Notes: a model not told the origin generated them from the letters alone. A stretch of 64,000 nt of DNA from Symbiodinium kawagutii (GCA_009767595.1 VSDK01027735.1:546428-610427), one strand, 5' to 3'; shown: positions 1-11,285, counted from the first letter of the stretch. A program made the numbers and translations.

Positions 1-8
1 ACATATAT

Positions 9-108
9 GGGGGGTTCTTAAAATAGGGAGGCCCAAAAAAGGATGATTCATTACTATAAATGGATAATAAAGAATGATTTGGGAGGTCCCCTATTTTGAG
101 AAACACAC
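9..108. mobile_element. MITE family A, copy A1
   Basis: Short non-coding element with near-palindromic ends (left GGGGGGTTCTTAAAATAGGG, right CTATTTTGAGAAACACAC). It is flanked by a 4-bp direct repeat ATAT at 5-8 and 109-112, which reads as a target-site duplication. The internal motifs GATGATTCATTACTATAAA and AATGATTTGGG are shared with the other family A copies. It has no coding capacity, so it would need a transposase supplied in trans. Confidence 0.8.
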
Positions 109-533
109 ATATTGTGTTCACACGTGCCTACATGTAGATATTCATTTTTCAAGATGGAACTCGTCTACACATGCATCATTGATAGGCTATGCTCAGCTCA
201 GAAGCCAGGTGGTTGAAGCAGTTGTGCCGTGAGATTTGATGATTTGACCTTCCGATTGCCAGTAACCAACCTGTCAGCCAAGCAATCAGGAAAACGGCCA
301 AGCATGACTCAGTGACTGACAATGGTTCACAGTGGTTGTTTTACGATGTGGGGATTTGCCCGGTGACCAGCACTGCGGCTGCTTTTGGGGGTCCACGTTT
401 CTTTGGGTAGTCACTTCAGGCCGCTGCCGCGTTGCTGCTCTCCCAGTGCGCGAATACCAGATGGCTTGAAATGGAAAAAGAAGTGGTTGATAACCATGAT
501 TCACAATCAAAATGGTTCCACCATGCCTGACTA

Positions 534-644
534 CACTCTGGTGAACTAACATAGCCACGGAGAATCACCATGTTTTTTGGAGAAACCCTGGGAAACTTTT
601 GAAAATTGATGGATTTTCCATTGCTATGTTAGATTTCCAGAGGG
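534..644. mobile_element. MITE family C, copy C1 (TA target duplication)
   Basis: About 111 bp with inverted ends (left CACTCTGGTGAACTAACATA, right TATGTTAGATTTCCAGAGGG) flanked by TA at 532-533 and 645-646. Copy C2 at 17311-17425 has the same ends. The TA duplication and CWCYCTGG terminus suggest a Tc1/mariner-type (Stowaway-like) non-autonomous element; the superfamily is inferred. Confidence 0.75.
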
Positions 645-664
645 TAACAATGGTCAAACTATGG

Positions 665-740
665 ATGCCAACCCAACTGGCAGCCACTCCCCGTCAGGTC
701 GCAGATGCGCGTGCTACTCTGATGCGGCGAGCCAGTGCAG
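665..740 (+). CDS. candidate exon, unknown protein
   Basis: Open, GC-rich stretch reading MPTQLAATPRQVADARATLM then RRASA, ending at a possible donor GCAG|GTCACC. An internal acceptor CGTCAG|GTCGCAG would shorten it to 702-740. No domain is recognised. Coding is inferred from composition and splice context only. Confidence 0.3.
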
Positions 741-1136
741 GTCACCGAGCATAGCTGAGCGGTGGAAGCAGATGCTGCGTAGCACTACTACCGGTCACTA
801 CCAGTTTTCATGACCAGCCTTGGTTTGAATGGTGAACTGGATGAAGTGGTTTCATGTTCGGGTTTTGAAGCCTTTGTCTTGAACTTCCAGTGCGAAGAAA
901 CGGCGAGCTGGGCCAACTGCTTTGTTACTCAAGCTGATCGGAATTGAGTAGCAAGACCTACACTCCTACACAGACCTACACTCCTACACAACGAACCATT
1001 GAAGGAGAGCACGCAATGGTTTGGGTCTATCCCTTCAATCTGTCCAGCGCTGATGCCTGTTTTGGTGCACCATCCCCAAAGCCGAACTGAAAGCATTGCC
1101 CCATAAGCTGGTTGCCCATAAATGGACATGTCTCAG

Positions 1137-1227
1137 CCGGCTTGGGGTGTCCCCACGGAGATTCTGTGCATCGCCGAGCATCGCTCTCTGTTCTTCCAGC
1201 CGACCTGTGCAGCCAGAGCTTGGGAAT
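1137..1227 (+). CDS. candidate exon, unknown protein
   Basis: Bounded by acceptor TCTCAG|CCGG and donor GGGAAT|GTGAGC. The clearest frame reads PAWGVPTEILCIAEHRSLFF followed by QPTCAARAWE, with good codon-like composition against AT-rich flanks. No family is recognised. Its partner exons are not identified. Confidence 0.5.
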
Positions 1228-1481
1228 GTGAGCAGAACTGCCAGGAAAGTTCACACTCAAGGTATGGCTCACATGTATTCAAATACGAAGCATTATGATA
1301 TACATTATTTGTGATTTAGATGGGTGATTACGAATCTACAAATGGGAAGACTTATTGAGATTATTGAGAAACGCGATGCTGATATGCCGCTTTTTCATAA
1401 TTGGCCGCCTTTTCGTGTCACATTTGGGACAGTTATTATAGCTGCGAAAGACGCTTATTCTGAAGCAGCACTACATGGATT

Positions 1482-2316
1482 TCAGGGCTGTACGAAAAGA
1501 ATATCAGAATGCCGGTTCAATCTCTTAATAGCAGCAACAACAACCACAACAAGAAAGCCATCAGCGACAACCATCACAACAACGCCATCAGCAACTCTCT
1601 CTCTCTCTCTGCCAATATATACTCTTGAGTTGAGCCACGCCAGTACCGACCAGTCAGTCTTTTGCGTGGGAAAGGTTGATGCAATGTTTTCAATGACGGT
1701 TGTGCATGACTTGGCACGGTAAAGTGTGGTTACCCTAAGACAGATCCCGCTGGATTGTGAGTGTAATTGGGGCACTGGCTCCACAAAAGCTTTAGCATGC
1801 TTTAGCCAATGGGCCTTTAGGTTGTCAAGCGCATTTTCAGCTCGCATTCCACCTTTGGCCTCGTTCGTTGAATGACTTCTGGATGCAAGCTGCATTGCCA
1901 CTTCATCCATGGTCAATCCTTGAGATATTGTAAAACTGTTTTGCACAATGTCTGTGCGGTGCCCAAAGATGGCATGCAAATCTGAGTGTCAGGATCAATT
2001 ATCTCAAATTCAGCAGCCGATTTGTTGAGCCTATGACGTCCCTCTCCAAACATGCAGGCATCGCATGACTCAAGACACGATTTACACATTTGCGATGGTT
2101 TGATCAAAATGTGGTTGGATAGATAAGATGGAATTGATTCCAAGCACTCCGCAGGTTTTGCCAATGATTCCCTCCACATGCTGATGCGATGGTGCGCATC
2201 CAAAGAACAACGCCGAGTCTCCCGTGTTGGGCTGTGGTTGGGACAGCGATACACTTAGTTACTCTGAGCATGGCAGCATGACTTGCCTGTGGAAAATGAA
2301 AATGGCAGGTGGCCAT
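1482..2316 (-). pseudogene. degraded coding remnant, minus strand
   Basis: Two overlapping minus-strand frames (1913-2254 and 1482-1979) look protein-like but are offset, as after a frameshift near 1913-1979. The upstream part has a cysteine cluster CKSCLESCDACMF; the downstream part reads LTMDEVAMQLASRSHSTNEA. A further minus frame at 2553-2930 could belong to the same remnant. No family is recognised. It may derive from a transposable element. (TC)n at about 1600-1613 lies inside. Confidence 0.3.
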
Positions 2317-2930
2317 ATATGATGTAGCACCCTTATCCTGCTATCAAACCCTGCAACATTCTGACGGTGGCTCAAAATAAGAAATCTAGGTCATCTTATA
2401 CATGCCATTGCTTTGTATTTGGTGTGTCATTTGAACCTACCCAGAGGCAAACAATACTGGAACAAAAGCAATTCAAAATGATGGCTGAGAGGGTTAGCCG
2501 GAGATCAGATGAGAGCTCAGAAAGCACATGCCTAACGAAGCTTGGTCTATCCCTATTCACATTTTGGCACCTTGTCATTAGGATTTTTTATCATAGAAAA
2601 TGTATTCATCCTAACATCATTTATTACCAGGTGTTGCTGTATTAAGAGCATATGTAGGTTCACCTTTTGCATATGTGTAGATGATACTCGGTGCATATAC
2701 ATATCTACGTCCATCCAGTTTTCATGAGCTTCCACGGCCATCGGCCATGTAGTCATTTGATACTGAGATGGTTCTGCATCACTGGAGCCTGCAAACAGCT
2801 TCGTGGCTTCGGGCAGGCGTGGGAAAGTCCTGTACTTCTGGTGCCGCTGTCTCACGTGTTCGGAGACCAAGATTGCGGGGACTTGCGGCATGATGGTGCC
2901 TGAACAACAACCATCATTAACAACCATCAA

Positions 2931-3471
2931 TAATAATGTTCAGTACATTATTAATATAGATATTTTATAATATATGTGTATATACACCTGGATCTGGAAC
3001 CGCAAAAGTACAGAAACACCCAAATTTTAATGTACGTAGTGCGTGGTGCCTGTGAAGTAAACCATGTAATTTATCGCAATCAGACATGAGAATACATGAG
3101 ATATCAGCCAGCCAACACATCAACTCACCAAGCGAACAACCTACCTACCTACCTACCTACCTACCTACCTACCTACCTAGCAGCCAACCAACCAACAAAA
3201 ACCAACCTTAATATTACATCCCTTTGGTGGTTGGTAACATGCCCTTGTTGGTATTTGTACTGGCCATAGATCAAGTTTGCAGTCGGATGTGGCCGTTTAG
3301 ATCCCACCCTTGTTGGTTGGATGGTTAATAGCCCATCGATAGGCATTGTACTTGCTGCCTACTATCAACAGCACTGGCTATAGCCATTGTGGGCATCAAT
3401 GGGCCTTTCACTACTGGTCATCAACTGATGTATATATACATATATATATATATATTTACTTATGTATGTAT

Positions 3472-3510
<39 letters not shown>

Positions 3511-3630
3511 TATTTTTAAATTCATATTTACATATATTTACATACATTTATTGATTTCTATACTCATAATAGGGTCATTCACTGCTATTATCACAACAGA
3601 TATGGTCATGAATAACACCAAATAGATCCT
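2931..3630. repeat. AT-rich intron-like stretch with microsatellites
   Basis: Contains (ACCT)n at about 3143-3179, (TA)n at about 3431-3457 and (TTTA)n at about 3471-3513. No coding region is seen. Confidence 0.85.
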
Positions 3631-3670
3631 CATATCGCCCCATGATGGCAGCAGCGCCACGATGATCTCA

Positions 3671-3790
3671 GGCGCGGGGGCTTGTTTGCGGCCTCGAACC
3701 AACAGTTGGGTGAGGCCGTCGCTACCGTGGTGTGGCGGCCTGGCATTGGGGGGGTCCCGGCAACGGCGATGGGGTACAGCTATAGGTGCT
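3671..3790 (+). CDS. candidate exon, unknown protein
   Basis: GC-rich island in AT-rich surroundings after acceptor TCTCAG|GCGCGG. The best frame reads RGGLFAASNQQLGEAVATVV then WRPGIGG. The donor is unclear (GTGAGG at 3709 or a later GT). The downstream bases are short GGTAGGTCCTGGTAGG-type repeats. No family is recognised. Confidence 0.3.
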
Positions 3791-4660
3791 GGTAGGGTGG
3801 CTATGGGATTTTATAATGGTCAGGATACCCTATATTGGTATAGGTCCTGGTAGGTCCTGGTAGGTATTGGTCCTAGTTTTTATAATGGCCAATAATAATG
3901 GCCAACAAGGCTGATAGTGGTGAGCAATGGTGTACGGGATGTTGATGCTTGAGAATGGAGACTTGCTTGTCACATCATTTTTTTTGCTGGGGAAGTGTCT
4001 TCATGAGCTTGCTTGGGAGCCTTCATGTGTTGCGCTGGCATCGCGCTTAGCTGACGGCAGCACACCCTATGGTCGCTATGGTTCATGATGGTCAGCAATG
4101 GCTAGTAATGGTCAATATGCTGGTTTCTCAATAGCAAGGGGCACCCCCAGTTATCATCCACTTAAATCAGTTATAGCAATAAACCAAGCATTTTTTGGGG
4201 CTCCCCAACGATCCCGAAATGACAATCGATGCTAGGAAAGCAACAGGTACACCAAAAAAGGATACACCAACTATGATGATCGATGATCATTGGTCAATAA
4301 ACTGATAGATTAGTTCAATAGACACAGAATCATTGATAGGTTTTTTCAACTAGTATGGGCAATTAGTTCACAGTACTGCTAGCAATAACTGGCAGGATAA
4401 TGATCGCAATGCAGGGACGTATCTATTTGAATTATCTATTTTACATATAATGGGTATACTAACAGAGCACCAAAACTCTACGGTACCTACACCTATCACT
4501 GCGAATCGACAGTGAGCCTGGATGATATAGCCACATTGATCATTCATGATTAACCGTCATTAATCATTTCAATTGATATCATTTAGGTAAGATTCTAATT
4601 GATATTCACCATAGTTAGCCTATCTTAGCCATTAATTAACCGCCAGTTACTATCAATTCG
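3791..4660. other. intron-like sequence
   Basis: Repeated GGTCCTGGTAGG units at about 3842-3870, then ATGGTT/GATCATT-rich sequence. A weak coding-like patch at about 3981-4067 (KCLHELAWEPSCVALASRLA) cannot be confirmed. No other gene is seen. Confidence 0.5.
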
Positions 4661-4723
4661 CCGCTCATTGGCCATGGATCCACCCTGGCTGAAGAGCCAT
4701 GGGAAGCCTGACGACGAGTTTAG

Positions 4724-4777
4724 GCCGTGTCCTTCATGCTGGACACGGATCCGGAAACGATTCTGGCTGCTTTGGAG
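4724..4777 (+). CDS. micro-exon (18 codons), unknown protein
   Basis: Acceptor GTTTAG|GCCGTG and donor TTGGAG|GTGGGT enclose exactly 18 codons, AVSFMLDTDPETILAALE, in phase 0-0. The next exon candidate at 5278 also starts in phase 0, so 4724-4777, 5278-5339 and 6555-6616 form a phase-compatible chain. No domain is recognised. Confidence 0.55.
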
Positions 4778-4810
4778 GTGGGTTGCCGCATGATTTGTTG
4801 TGTTTAGGTA

Positions 4811-4996
4811 GGTACCCAAAATGGTGGTTTATTACTATAGAAACCTTGGAAGTCCTCTATTACATGTTGGGAGTCAACTATTCGAAGAAAGCTTTAGGTG
4901 CGGGTTTCTTGATATAGAGGACTCCCAAAATTTTTGGTCTACTGTAAATGGTTCGTAAACTGGATGATTTAGGGGTACGCTTATTTTAAGAAACAC
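4811..4996. mobile_element. MITE family A, copy A2 plus a fragment
   Basis: 4902-4996 is a family A copy (CGGGTTTCTTGATA ... ATTTTAAGAAACAC) without a clear target duplication. 4811-4900 holds a second partial family A sequence (GGTTTATTACTATAG) next to it, giving overlapping inverted segments such as GGAAGTCCTCTAT/ATAGAGGACTCCC. Confidence 0.55.
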
Positions 4997-5277
4997 TTGG
5001 CATTGGTACTAGTTTTCAGATTGTGTTTGGTTGTGTACATATGACATGATGGATTTTCAGTTTGATAGGTACAAAAATCGACTGGATAGATAGGATAGAA
5101 TAGATAAACGCAATAAATTGACAAATGTTTAAGATTTGCGATTCCATCATTTCTGGTTGAGAGAGAAAAAAACAACTCACAGCAATATGTTTGTTGGTTG
5201 TTGTGCAAGCAATCTGTCCAATCACAACGGACTATTGCCAGCTCCACGTGTCTCCGGCAAAAACTCTCTGCTACCAG

Positions 5278-5339
5278 GCACCCACTCTTCAACAAGTTTC
5301 AGCTGATTTGGCTGAGCGTGCTGGAGGCCTCATTCGTTG
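5278..5339 (+). CDS. exon, unknown protein
   Basis: Acceptor CTACCAG|GCACCC and donor CGTTG|GTGAGC. It reads APTLQQVSADLAERAGGLIR plus two bases of the next codon (phase 0 in, 2 out). The first base of the exon at 6555 completes the codon to Trp. The peptide looks helical and soluble. No family is recognised. Confidence 0.55.
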
Positions 5340-5796
5340 GTGAGCCCAGGTTTGCGAAGCTTGGGCTTGTGCATAGGTATGACCCTCAAATTGGTGGTAT
5401 AGCCATGGTATAGGCCCAAAATTGCCAGTTTCCTCACCAAGTGTGATAGTTTTTTAGCCTTATTGCTCTTGATTGGGGTGTAGGGTGGTACAAAAAAAGA
5501 CTCTTGGGGTTCCACCAATAAATGCCCATCTGTCCAAAGTGTTTGTGTCCACAATGTCAACCCCAACATTGAAATTTGGTGGTTTCTGCGTTTTCCCTCT
5601 CAAGTGCTTAGTTTGTGATTTGCTTCAAAGACAAACGGATCGGAGCGTCATAAGATCTGAGTTCTCCTGCGATTGTAAGGGGGAATCTAGATATTGTTTT
5701 TTAGGAGGTTACCATCCATTGTTCAAATTCCCCTTCAACCAACCTCGGACTCTTGGAATGGGCCCAACCCCCGGCAGTGCCCAAGGAAGGACCCTT

Positions 5797-6465
5797 TCAC
5801 AAATGCGACGTGTCATTGGCGTGTTGCCAACGCGGAACCAGCTGCCATGGAGTGTTTAACACTTCGCACAACAGGGACCGTTCCACCACCAACTTCTGGA
5901 AAGGTATCAACGACAGCTGACGATCCGATTGCCACTGCTCCATGTTCCCATCCAGATGTGGCAATCTTCGATGTCCACTCAAGTAGGCCTCAACCATATC
6001 GATGACTCGTGCCTGATATGAAAACGAAGGGCGTTGAAGGAATCCCCTGCTCATCTGGGACTCCCCCACAACGTACAATGATCGCACCCGACCAAATTGT
6101 TCCGCTGGGTAGATAGGATGGCCCAGAAGCGCTTGGACTTGTCTGAACAATTTGCTCACAGCATCCGCTTGCTCTGCTACCGTGACGTGGTGTACAGCCG
6201 CTTCCTCAGCATTGCGGATCCAGATTAACCTGGATTCGCCATCAGCATGTTTGCGTCTTACCGGCAACCAGGTTCCCAAGTAGAACGTTAGTCCGAAGGC
6301 TATTTCGATCCAAGAGATTCCCAAGTTTTGTCCAGCCACTGGTTGTCCGTCGACAGGCCATTGGCAATCACGGCAAAAGTTTAACACTGCACAGGCTGAC
6401 TGCCACCCCTTCAACCAACCAATAGTGGTTGGTATTTGGCCATGAGTTATAACCAACAATCCCAA
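5797..6465 (-). pseudogene. LINE C-terminal fragment (domain after RNase H)
   Basis: An open minus-strand frame of 222 codons matches, by eye, the C-terminal extension of the LINE at 14181-17121. Shared landmarks in the same order are GISW-x-E, G-x-P/E-I-(F/Y)-P-x-E, a Y-containing patch followed by G-x-(Q)-S, RP, and an LDLDLLPHKV-like segment (here QLSLIPFQKLVVE). RT and RNase H domains are absent, so this is a 5'-truncated or fragmented relative from a different subfamily. It is non-autonomous. Confidence 0.55.
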
Positions 6466-6554
6466 GGTTGCGCATGGTTATTCACATCGCAACAGTTGGG
6501 AACCTTTCCTTTTTGGTTCATGTTGCTCAACTCTAGACGGGCATGGCAACGGAG

Positions 6555-6616
6555 GTTTGTTTTTGAGGTTGTTGGCTCCGAGTGTCACGACTTCCAGAAG
6601 TGGATTGATAAGCTGG
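6555..6616 (+). CDS. exon, unknown protein
   Basis: Acceptor ACGGAG|GTTTG and donor AGCTGG|GTGACG. After one base that completes the previous codon it reads FVFEVVGSECHDFQKWIDKL, ending in phase 1. It joins in frame to 5278-5339. The peptide has an alternating hydrophobic/helical pattern but no family assignment. Confidence 0.5.
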
Positions 6617-6659
6617 GTGACGATGCCTCACATGATGGTTAACAAGCTGGTTGATGGCA

Positions 6660-7110
6660 GTCTCTGACGAAATTAATTTCATGATGAAATTGAAGTTTGG
6701 AGATGTATGGAGCTATCCAATGCTTGTATATGCAGCTTTATGAATGATAAGTATAAGTCAAATAAGGTAACAGTTTCGCACCGCAGATATTAAGTATATT
6801 ATAAGCTCCAGACCCAAACCCTGCAACACCGAAGCCAAAACCCAAGATTCCCACAAATGCTGAGTGTAGCCAGTGAAAGAGTCACCTCAAACCGCAAAAT
6901 CCAAGGCCTTCAACATTGAACGCCAGTATCCTACAAAATCAGTCCAAGAATGTCCAAGACTATCTGAGAGGGTTGCCCACACACTCTTGTGCTAGTTGAT
7001 TGATTTCATCTTTCAATGACATGGTCAGAGGCCTTACAGTGAGTCTAGCTGGCGATCGATGCTGGTTCGTGATGAGTTAATGATAGGTCACCAATGGCTG
7101 GTGATTCTCC
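6660..7110. other. intron-like sequence
   Basis: AT-rich sequence with short degenerate repeats and no supported coding region or element. Confidence 0.5.
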
Positions 7111-7115
7111 AGTTG

Positions 7116-7168
7116 TTGCCAGGGCTCCCCTGGTGCGTATTCTCCGTTCGCTGGCGCCGTTTGCCGAG
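7116..7168 (+). CDS. candidate exon, unknown protein
   Basis: Follows acceptor GTTGCCAG|GGCTCC. The best frame reads APLVRILRSLAPFAEAK up to a possible donor CCAA|GTGTAC. The phase does not match the exon ending at 6616, so an exon may be missing between them. Confidence 0.3.
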
Positions 7169-7625
7169 GCCAAGTGTACGAGATACCAACACCCCTAGGC
7201 CAGGGCTGGTGGATTGCCTCGTCTAGATGTGGCTGCTGCTGGTATCATGTTGGACAGTGGCTTTGAAATCGTTTTCATGTTCAAAAAATTGACATCATGT
7301 TTGACATTTGGCTTTGAAATGCAACTAATCCTCAAAATGATTTCAAACATGGAGAGTTCCTTCAAAACATCATGCAACATTCACCAAAAAATCCTTCATG
7401 TGGCTTCTGAAATGCAACTAGATCTACTTCCTTCAAAAGGGAGATGAACTAATCCTGATGAACCACTCATCTACTAAGTCATTCCTATTCACGAACTCAT
7501 CAACCACTAACCCATCTCAACCACAATGAATCACTACTATTCACCTTGTTGTGACTCGTGTAGCGCCATGGTTCGCCCATGGTTCGCCCCCGCCAGGTTG
7601 GTTCAATTTCGACTCTCAGGTAGGG

Positions 7626-7668
7626 CTGGGGTGCCTTCAGCCAATGAGTTGCCGCGGCTCTGGTGACT
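7626..7668 (+). CDS. candidate micro-exon
   Basis: Acceptor GGTAG|GGCTGG (or CTCAG|GTAGGG) and donor CTCTG|GTGACT. Reads AGVPSANELPRLW in the best frame. Short, hence uncertain. Confidence 0.28.
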
Positions 7669-8009
7669 TTTCAACGAAGGGTGGTGAACAAGCGACTCAC
7701 GGTGGTCAATGGTGGTGAATAACCATGAATGCTTATTAGTTGTTCACACTAATTGGTGTGAACAACCAACTGATGGTGGTGAACAACCAACTAATTGGCT
7801 GTTATTTATCAACCAATTGGGCTTAATTCATAACCAACTAGTGGTTGTTACTGTATTTATCAACCTTAGGCTGTTTCACTGTTGCTTGCATGGCTTGATT
7901 CTTACCGAGTTTTGGACACGGGCGAGTCGAGCAAACTGCATTTGCATAGGTCTGATTTGTGCACGAGTCAGACGAATCCTCGTAAAGAAAGTGAACATGT
8001 AGATCAAGT

Positions 8010-8022
8010 TCACCATCATCAC

Positions 8023-8057
<35 letters not shown>
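8010..8057. repeat. (ATC)n microsatellite
   Basis: Perfect or near-perfect CAT/ATC trinucleotide run. The His-rich and Asp-rich frames across it are artefacts. Confidence 0.95.
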
Positions 8058-8280
8058 ATTTGTCTTTGTTTACCTAGAGTGTGCACACATGCCCATGCGA
8101 GTGGGACTCAAGGATGAACACTCAAGGGTATCGAGAGGGATGATGATCGTCAAATCATGCCTGGCTGAATCTTTGCAGCCAAGAGGCGCACACACAATCA
8201 CCCAGCTCACAACAAGTCACTAATTTGTTTGAGATGTTTCACGGACCTTGCTGGTGGTTTCTTTTAAAAAACCTTTGTGG

Positions 8281-8368
8281 ACCACCATTTGATACGGTTT
8301 ATGATTTTGGGGTACCTCTATTGCAAGAAACCGTATCAAATGGTGGTTTCTTGCAATAGAGGTACCCC
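8281..8368. repeat. overlapping perfect palindromes
   Basis: Arms 8281-8300/8328-8347 (20 bp, loop 27) and 8309-8332/8345-8368 (24 bp, loop 12) are both perfect inverted repeats that share sequence. The second ends inside MITE A3. This looks like an inverted duplication made at the end of A3. Confidence 0.85.
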
Positions 8369-8439
8369 CAAATCATTTTTTGAGCCATTTCTAGTAATAA
8401 ATCAACCATATTTGGGGTTCCCTATTTTGACCAACACCC
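8342..8439. mobile_element. MITE family A, copy A3
   Basis: Ends GGTGGTTTCTTGC and TTTTGACCAACACCC, flanked by AAAT at 8338-8341 and 8440-8443. The core includes AAATCATTTTTTGAG and AGTAATAAATCAACC, as in other family A copies. Confidence 0.75.
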
Positions 8440-8449
8440 AAATCTTGTG

Positions 8450-9890
8450 CTCAGTGTTGGTGACCTGTCGATGGTTGCGGATCCATTGCTTGCCAGGAGA
8501 ACGAAGAGGTCAATGGTTTGAGGACTGCTACAGGGTAGTCTCCACATGGTATGATCCCTTTTAAAAAATACTGGTCAAGGGTAACTGGGGGCATTGCTGG
8601 TATCCCATTTTTGGACAGGTCCACAGGTCCCAAGGCTTCTTGCTGCCAGATGTTCTTCTAAGGGCGGTACTGTTGATTGACCAAATCCTGTTTTTGTTGC
8701 GAAATGATTGAGGCTTCAGCACCATGAAGCATCTCGAATGATGCAATAAGTGCTGTATATCAACTGATACCTTGTCGTGCTTTGCAATCACAGCAGTTCG
8801 ACAGAACTGCAACTTGAGTAAGCTCTCAGATGTTATTTTTCACTGTCTACATGTAGCAGCGTGTTTCTAGTCACTCTACATCTTGGACAATTCCAGACTT
8901 GGTAGTTTATGCTGATTGGAAGATAATGTGCAGAGTATGGCACGTGGTTACAACATCATGGTTCAGAGTAAGATTATCCAGAAAACATTTGTTGGAAAGC
9001 GATTACAAGAAGGTCATGTGCTTCATGAAACACAACTGCGCAAAATATGTTGAAACAACAGCCACAGATGCACTACACCAATTGAGCGCACAAAACAAAG
9101 CATAACTGTTTGGAAGTAGTTTGGATATCCAAAGGTTGCTTCTGGTTCCTTGAGGTACTCCAAACCAATTGAGGTACCAAACAACGGAACATCTGACCAC
9201 GCGTTCAGCTCCATCATCGCAGCTTCCAATCGTAGCGCTGCTGCAGCTCCTTTTTTGGATCAGTGATGGTTTGACCATCACTCTGACGGCATTTTATGTG
9301 GCAATTTGATGCAATTTTCCTGGACAAATGATAAAATGATCAAAATTGCCACATAAATTGCCAAAATACAATGTTTTGAATGATCAAATGATCAAACATG
9401 CTTTAAATGATGGACAACATATTTTGAATGATTAAAAACACATGGTATTGAATGATAAAAAACATGGTATTCCAGGGTTTTCTTACTGTTCTAGTAATTG
9501 GTTTCCATGGGCTGTGAGATGCTGTTTGATCATGAATCTTTGTTTTTTCGCAGCCTGTTGAAGAGATATGTTGTTTTATCGGGCTTTGTGTTTGATACAA
9601 TCAAGACCGATGTGGTATATGTATATGTAAGTACCTTCATTTGTTTTCATTTGTTCTTGAGAGGTTGCACATGTAAGAGATACCACGCATGTACCGTATG
9701 ATCTATATCGTCGCATGATCAACCTATTACCATTTGAACACTACACCTAGCGGACCAGTCAAGCACATGAACCCAGTGCCATACTAATTTGGAACCATAT
9801 CCACAGAAGGTGCTTAGCCATGTCATACTAGTTGTGTAATCTAGTACCATGTTAACCATTGATGCTTCATATTCACATGCAATCCGTTCC
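8450..9890. other. intron-like sequence with an inverted repeat
   Basis: No supported gene. An inverted pair TATGTGGCAATTT/AAATTGCCACATA lies at about 9297-9355 and AATGATCAAA-type repeats run to about 9475. Minus frames at 8561-8812 and 9003-9281 look weakly protein-like, but nothing in them is recognisable. Confidence 0.45.
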
Positions 9891-9895
9891 CATAT

Positions 9896-9998
9896 GGGTG
9901 TTTCTCAAAATACAGGACCCCCCAAATCATCTTATATATAAACTATTTATAGCAAGAAACCAACTATTTATGTGGGTTCCCTATTTTGAGAAACCACC
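9896..9998. mobile_element. MITE family A, copy A4
   Basis: Ends GGGTGTTTCTCAAAATA and TATTTTGAGAAACCACC with a perfect ATAT duplication at 9892-9895 and 9999-10002. It lies about 40 bp upstream of the exon that starts at 10044. Confidence 0.85.
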
Positions 9999-10043
9999 AT
10001 ATGGAGCCTCAAGCATCGGCGCCTCACCATCTTCCGGCTGCAG

Positions 10044-10183
10044 GACAATGACGCCCAACGAGACCCTGGAAGCCTTAGAGCGTGCGCGGAAGCGAAGTGA
10101 TCAGGTGCTGCAGCAGGTGTTTTCAGATGCACGGTGTGTCGTACTGAGCGCCCGAATGGATAGTCATGGTGACCTGATAGATG
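10044..10183 (+). CDS. exon, unknown protein
   Basis: Acceptor CTGCAG|GACAATG and donor ATAGATG|GTGAGTGG. The 140-bp open frame starts TMTPNETLEALERARKRSDQ and ends SARMDSHGDLID, phase 2 in and 1 out. The next exon at 10461 supplies two bases (CA), giving Ala, and continues in frame. A charged helical start suggests a soluble protein. No family is recognised. Confidence 0.62.
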
Positions 10184-10460
10184 GTGAGTGGTATGTGGTA
10201 ACCCCCTGGCAATAGCATTATGAAATACTATGATTATTTTTTGGGTATAGGGTGTAGTGGTGATGATGATTTTAGTGGTGATTCATGGTTAATCAGTAGA
10301 ATCATCACTAGAAGTTGATCAATTGATCTATTGATCTATCACTGATGGTTACTATTCACTATCAATAGATCACTATCAATGATGATCTATCACTATCAAT
10401 AGTAACTATCATTCATCCCTAGAATTCTCAGATGTTGATGCGTCAGAAGCTACCCCTTAG

Positions 10461-10596
10461 CAACTGACCAAGCCATGCAGCCCTCACTGGGGGGCGACCT
10501 GCTGACCCCCTCGCAGGTGCCCACGGATCCCTACCGTGGCCCGGTGCTCTTGGCACCAGATTTACAGCCAGAAGGCACTGCCATGACGGTGGAAGA
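10461..10596 (+). CDS. exon, unknown protein
   Basis: Acceptor CCCTTAG|CAACTG and donor GAAGA|GTGAGA. Joined to 10044-10183 it reads TDQAMQPSLGGDLLTPSQVP then TDPYRGPVLLAPDLQ, proline-rich and probably disordered, ending in phase 2. The intron between the two is only 277 bp and consists of GATCTATCACTATCAATAG-type repeats. Confidence 0.6.
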
Positions 10597-10605
10597 GTGA
10601 GATGA

Positions 10606-10850
10606 GGTGGATCAACTGGTTGATCAGTTGGTTGATACAGCCAGTTAGTTGATAATCAGTTGAGTGAGGTTGATCAGTTTGCTGATCAGTTGGTTGATAC
10701 GGCCTCAGTTGGTTGATAGCCCAGTTGGTTGATCAGTTGGTTGATAAACCAGTTGATAAGCAGTTGATTCAGGTTGATATGTCTGTTGATCAGTTGGTTG
10801 ATGAACTGGTTAATGAGTCGGTGAACAAACCGGTTAATCAGCTGGGCAAT
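10606..10850. repeat. GTTGATCAGTTG minisatellite-like array
   Basis: Degenerate 10-16 bp units of GTTGATCAGTTGGTTGATA directly downstream of a donor. It forms the start of an intron and has no coding content. Confidence 0.75.
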
Positions 10851-11285
10851 GATGGTGAAGTTGAAGATGGCTCATAGTGGCAACAACCATAGAGACGGGC
10901 TAGCGATATGGCTTGAGACAATTTGGTACCGATTTGGGACAACACAGCTATGATCATTGTGGAAAGACAGCCTGTTTCGGGGTTATTCATTCTGAAGAAT
11001 ACCCATGTGGGTGCAACTGAACGACCAATACCCCCTTGCAGACTAAACTGGAAGTTCATGATCCCACTTTCAATACTGGAGGTAAACCAACTGTGACTTG
11101 TAGATGTTTCACTTCGAGATTTGTTTGCCAGAGAGCCACGGAGAAGAATATGCAGGCACCCAAGTTGCCTTTTCACCAGATGTGATTGAACAGAACCAAT
11201 CAATTCTAACACATTTAGCTGGTTTTTATTGAACATGTTCTTTGCCTCACTATGATAACATAATCATCAATTGATAATACCTATG

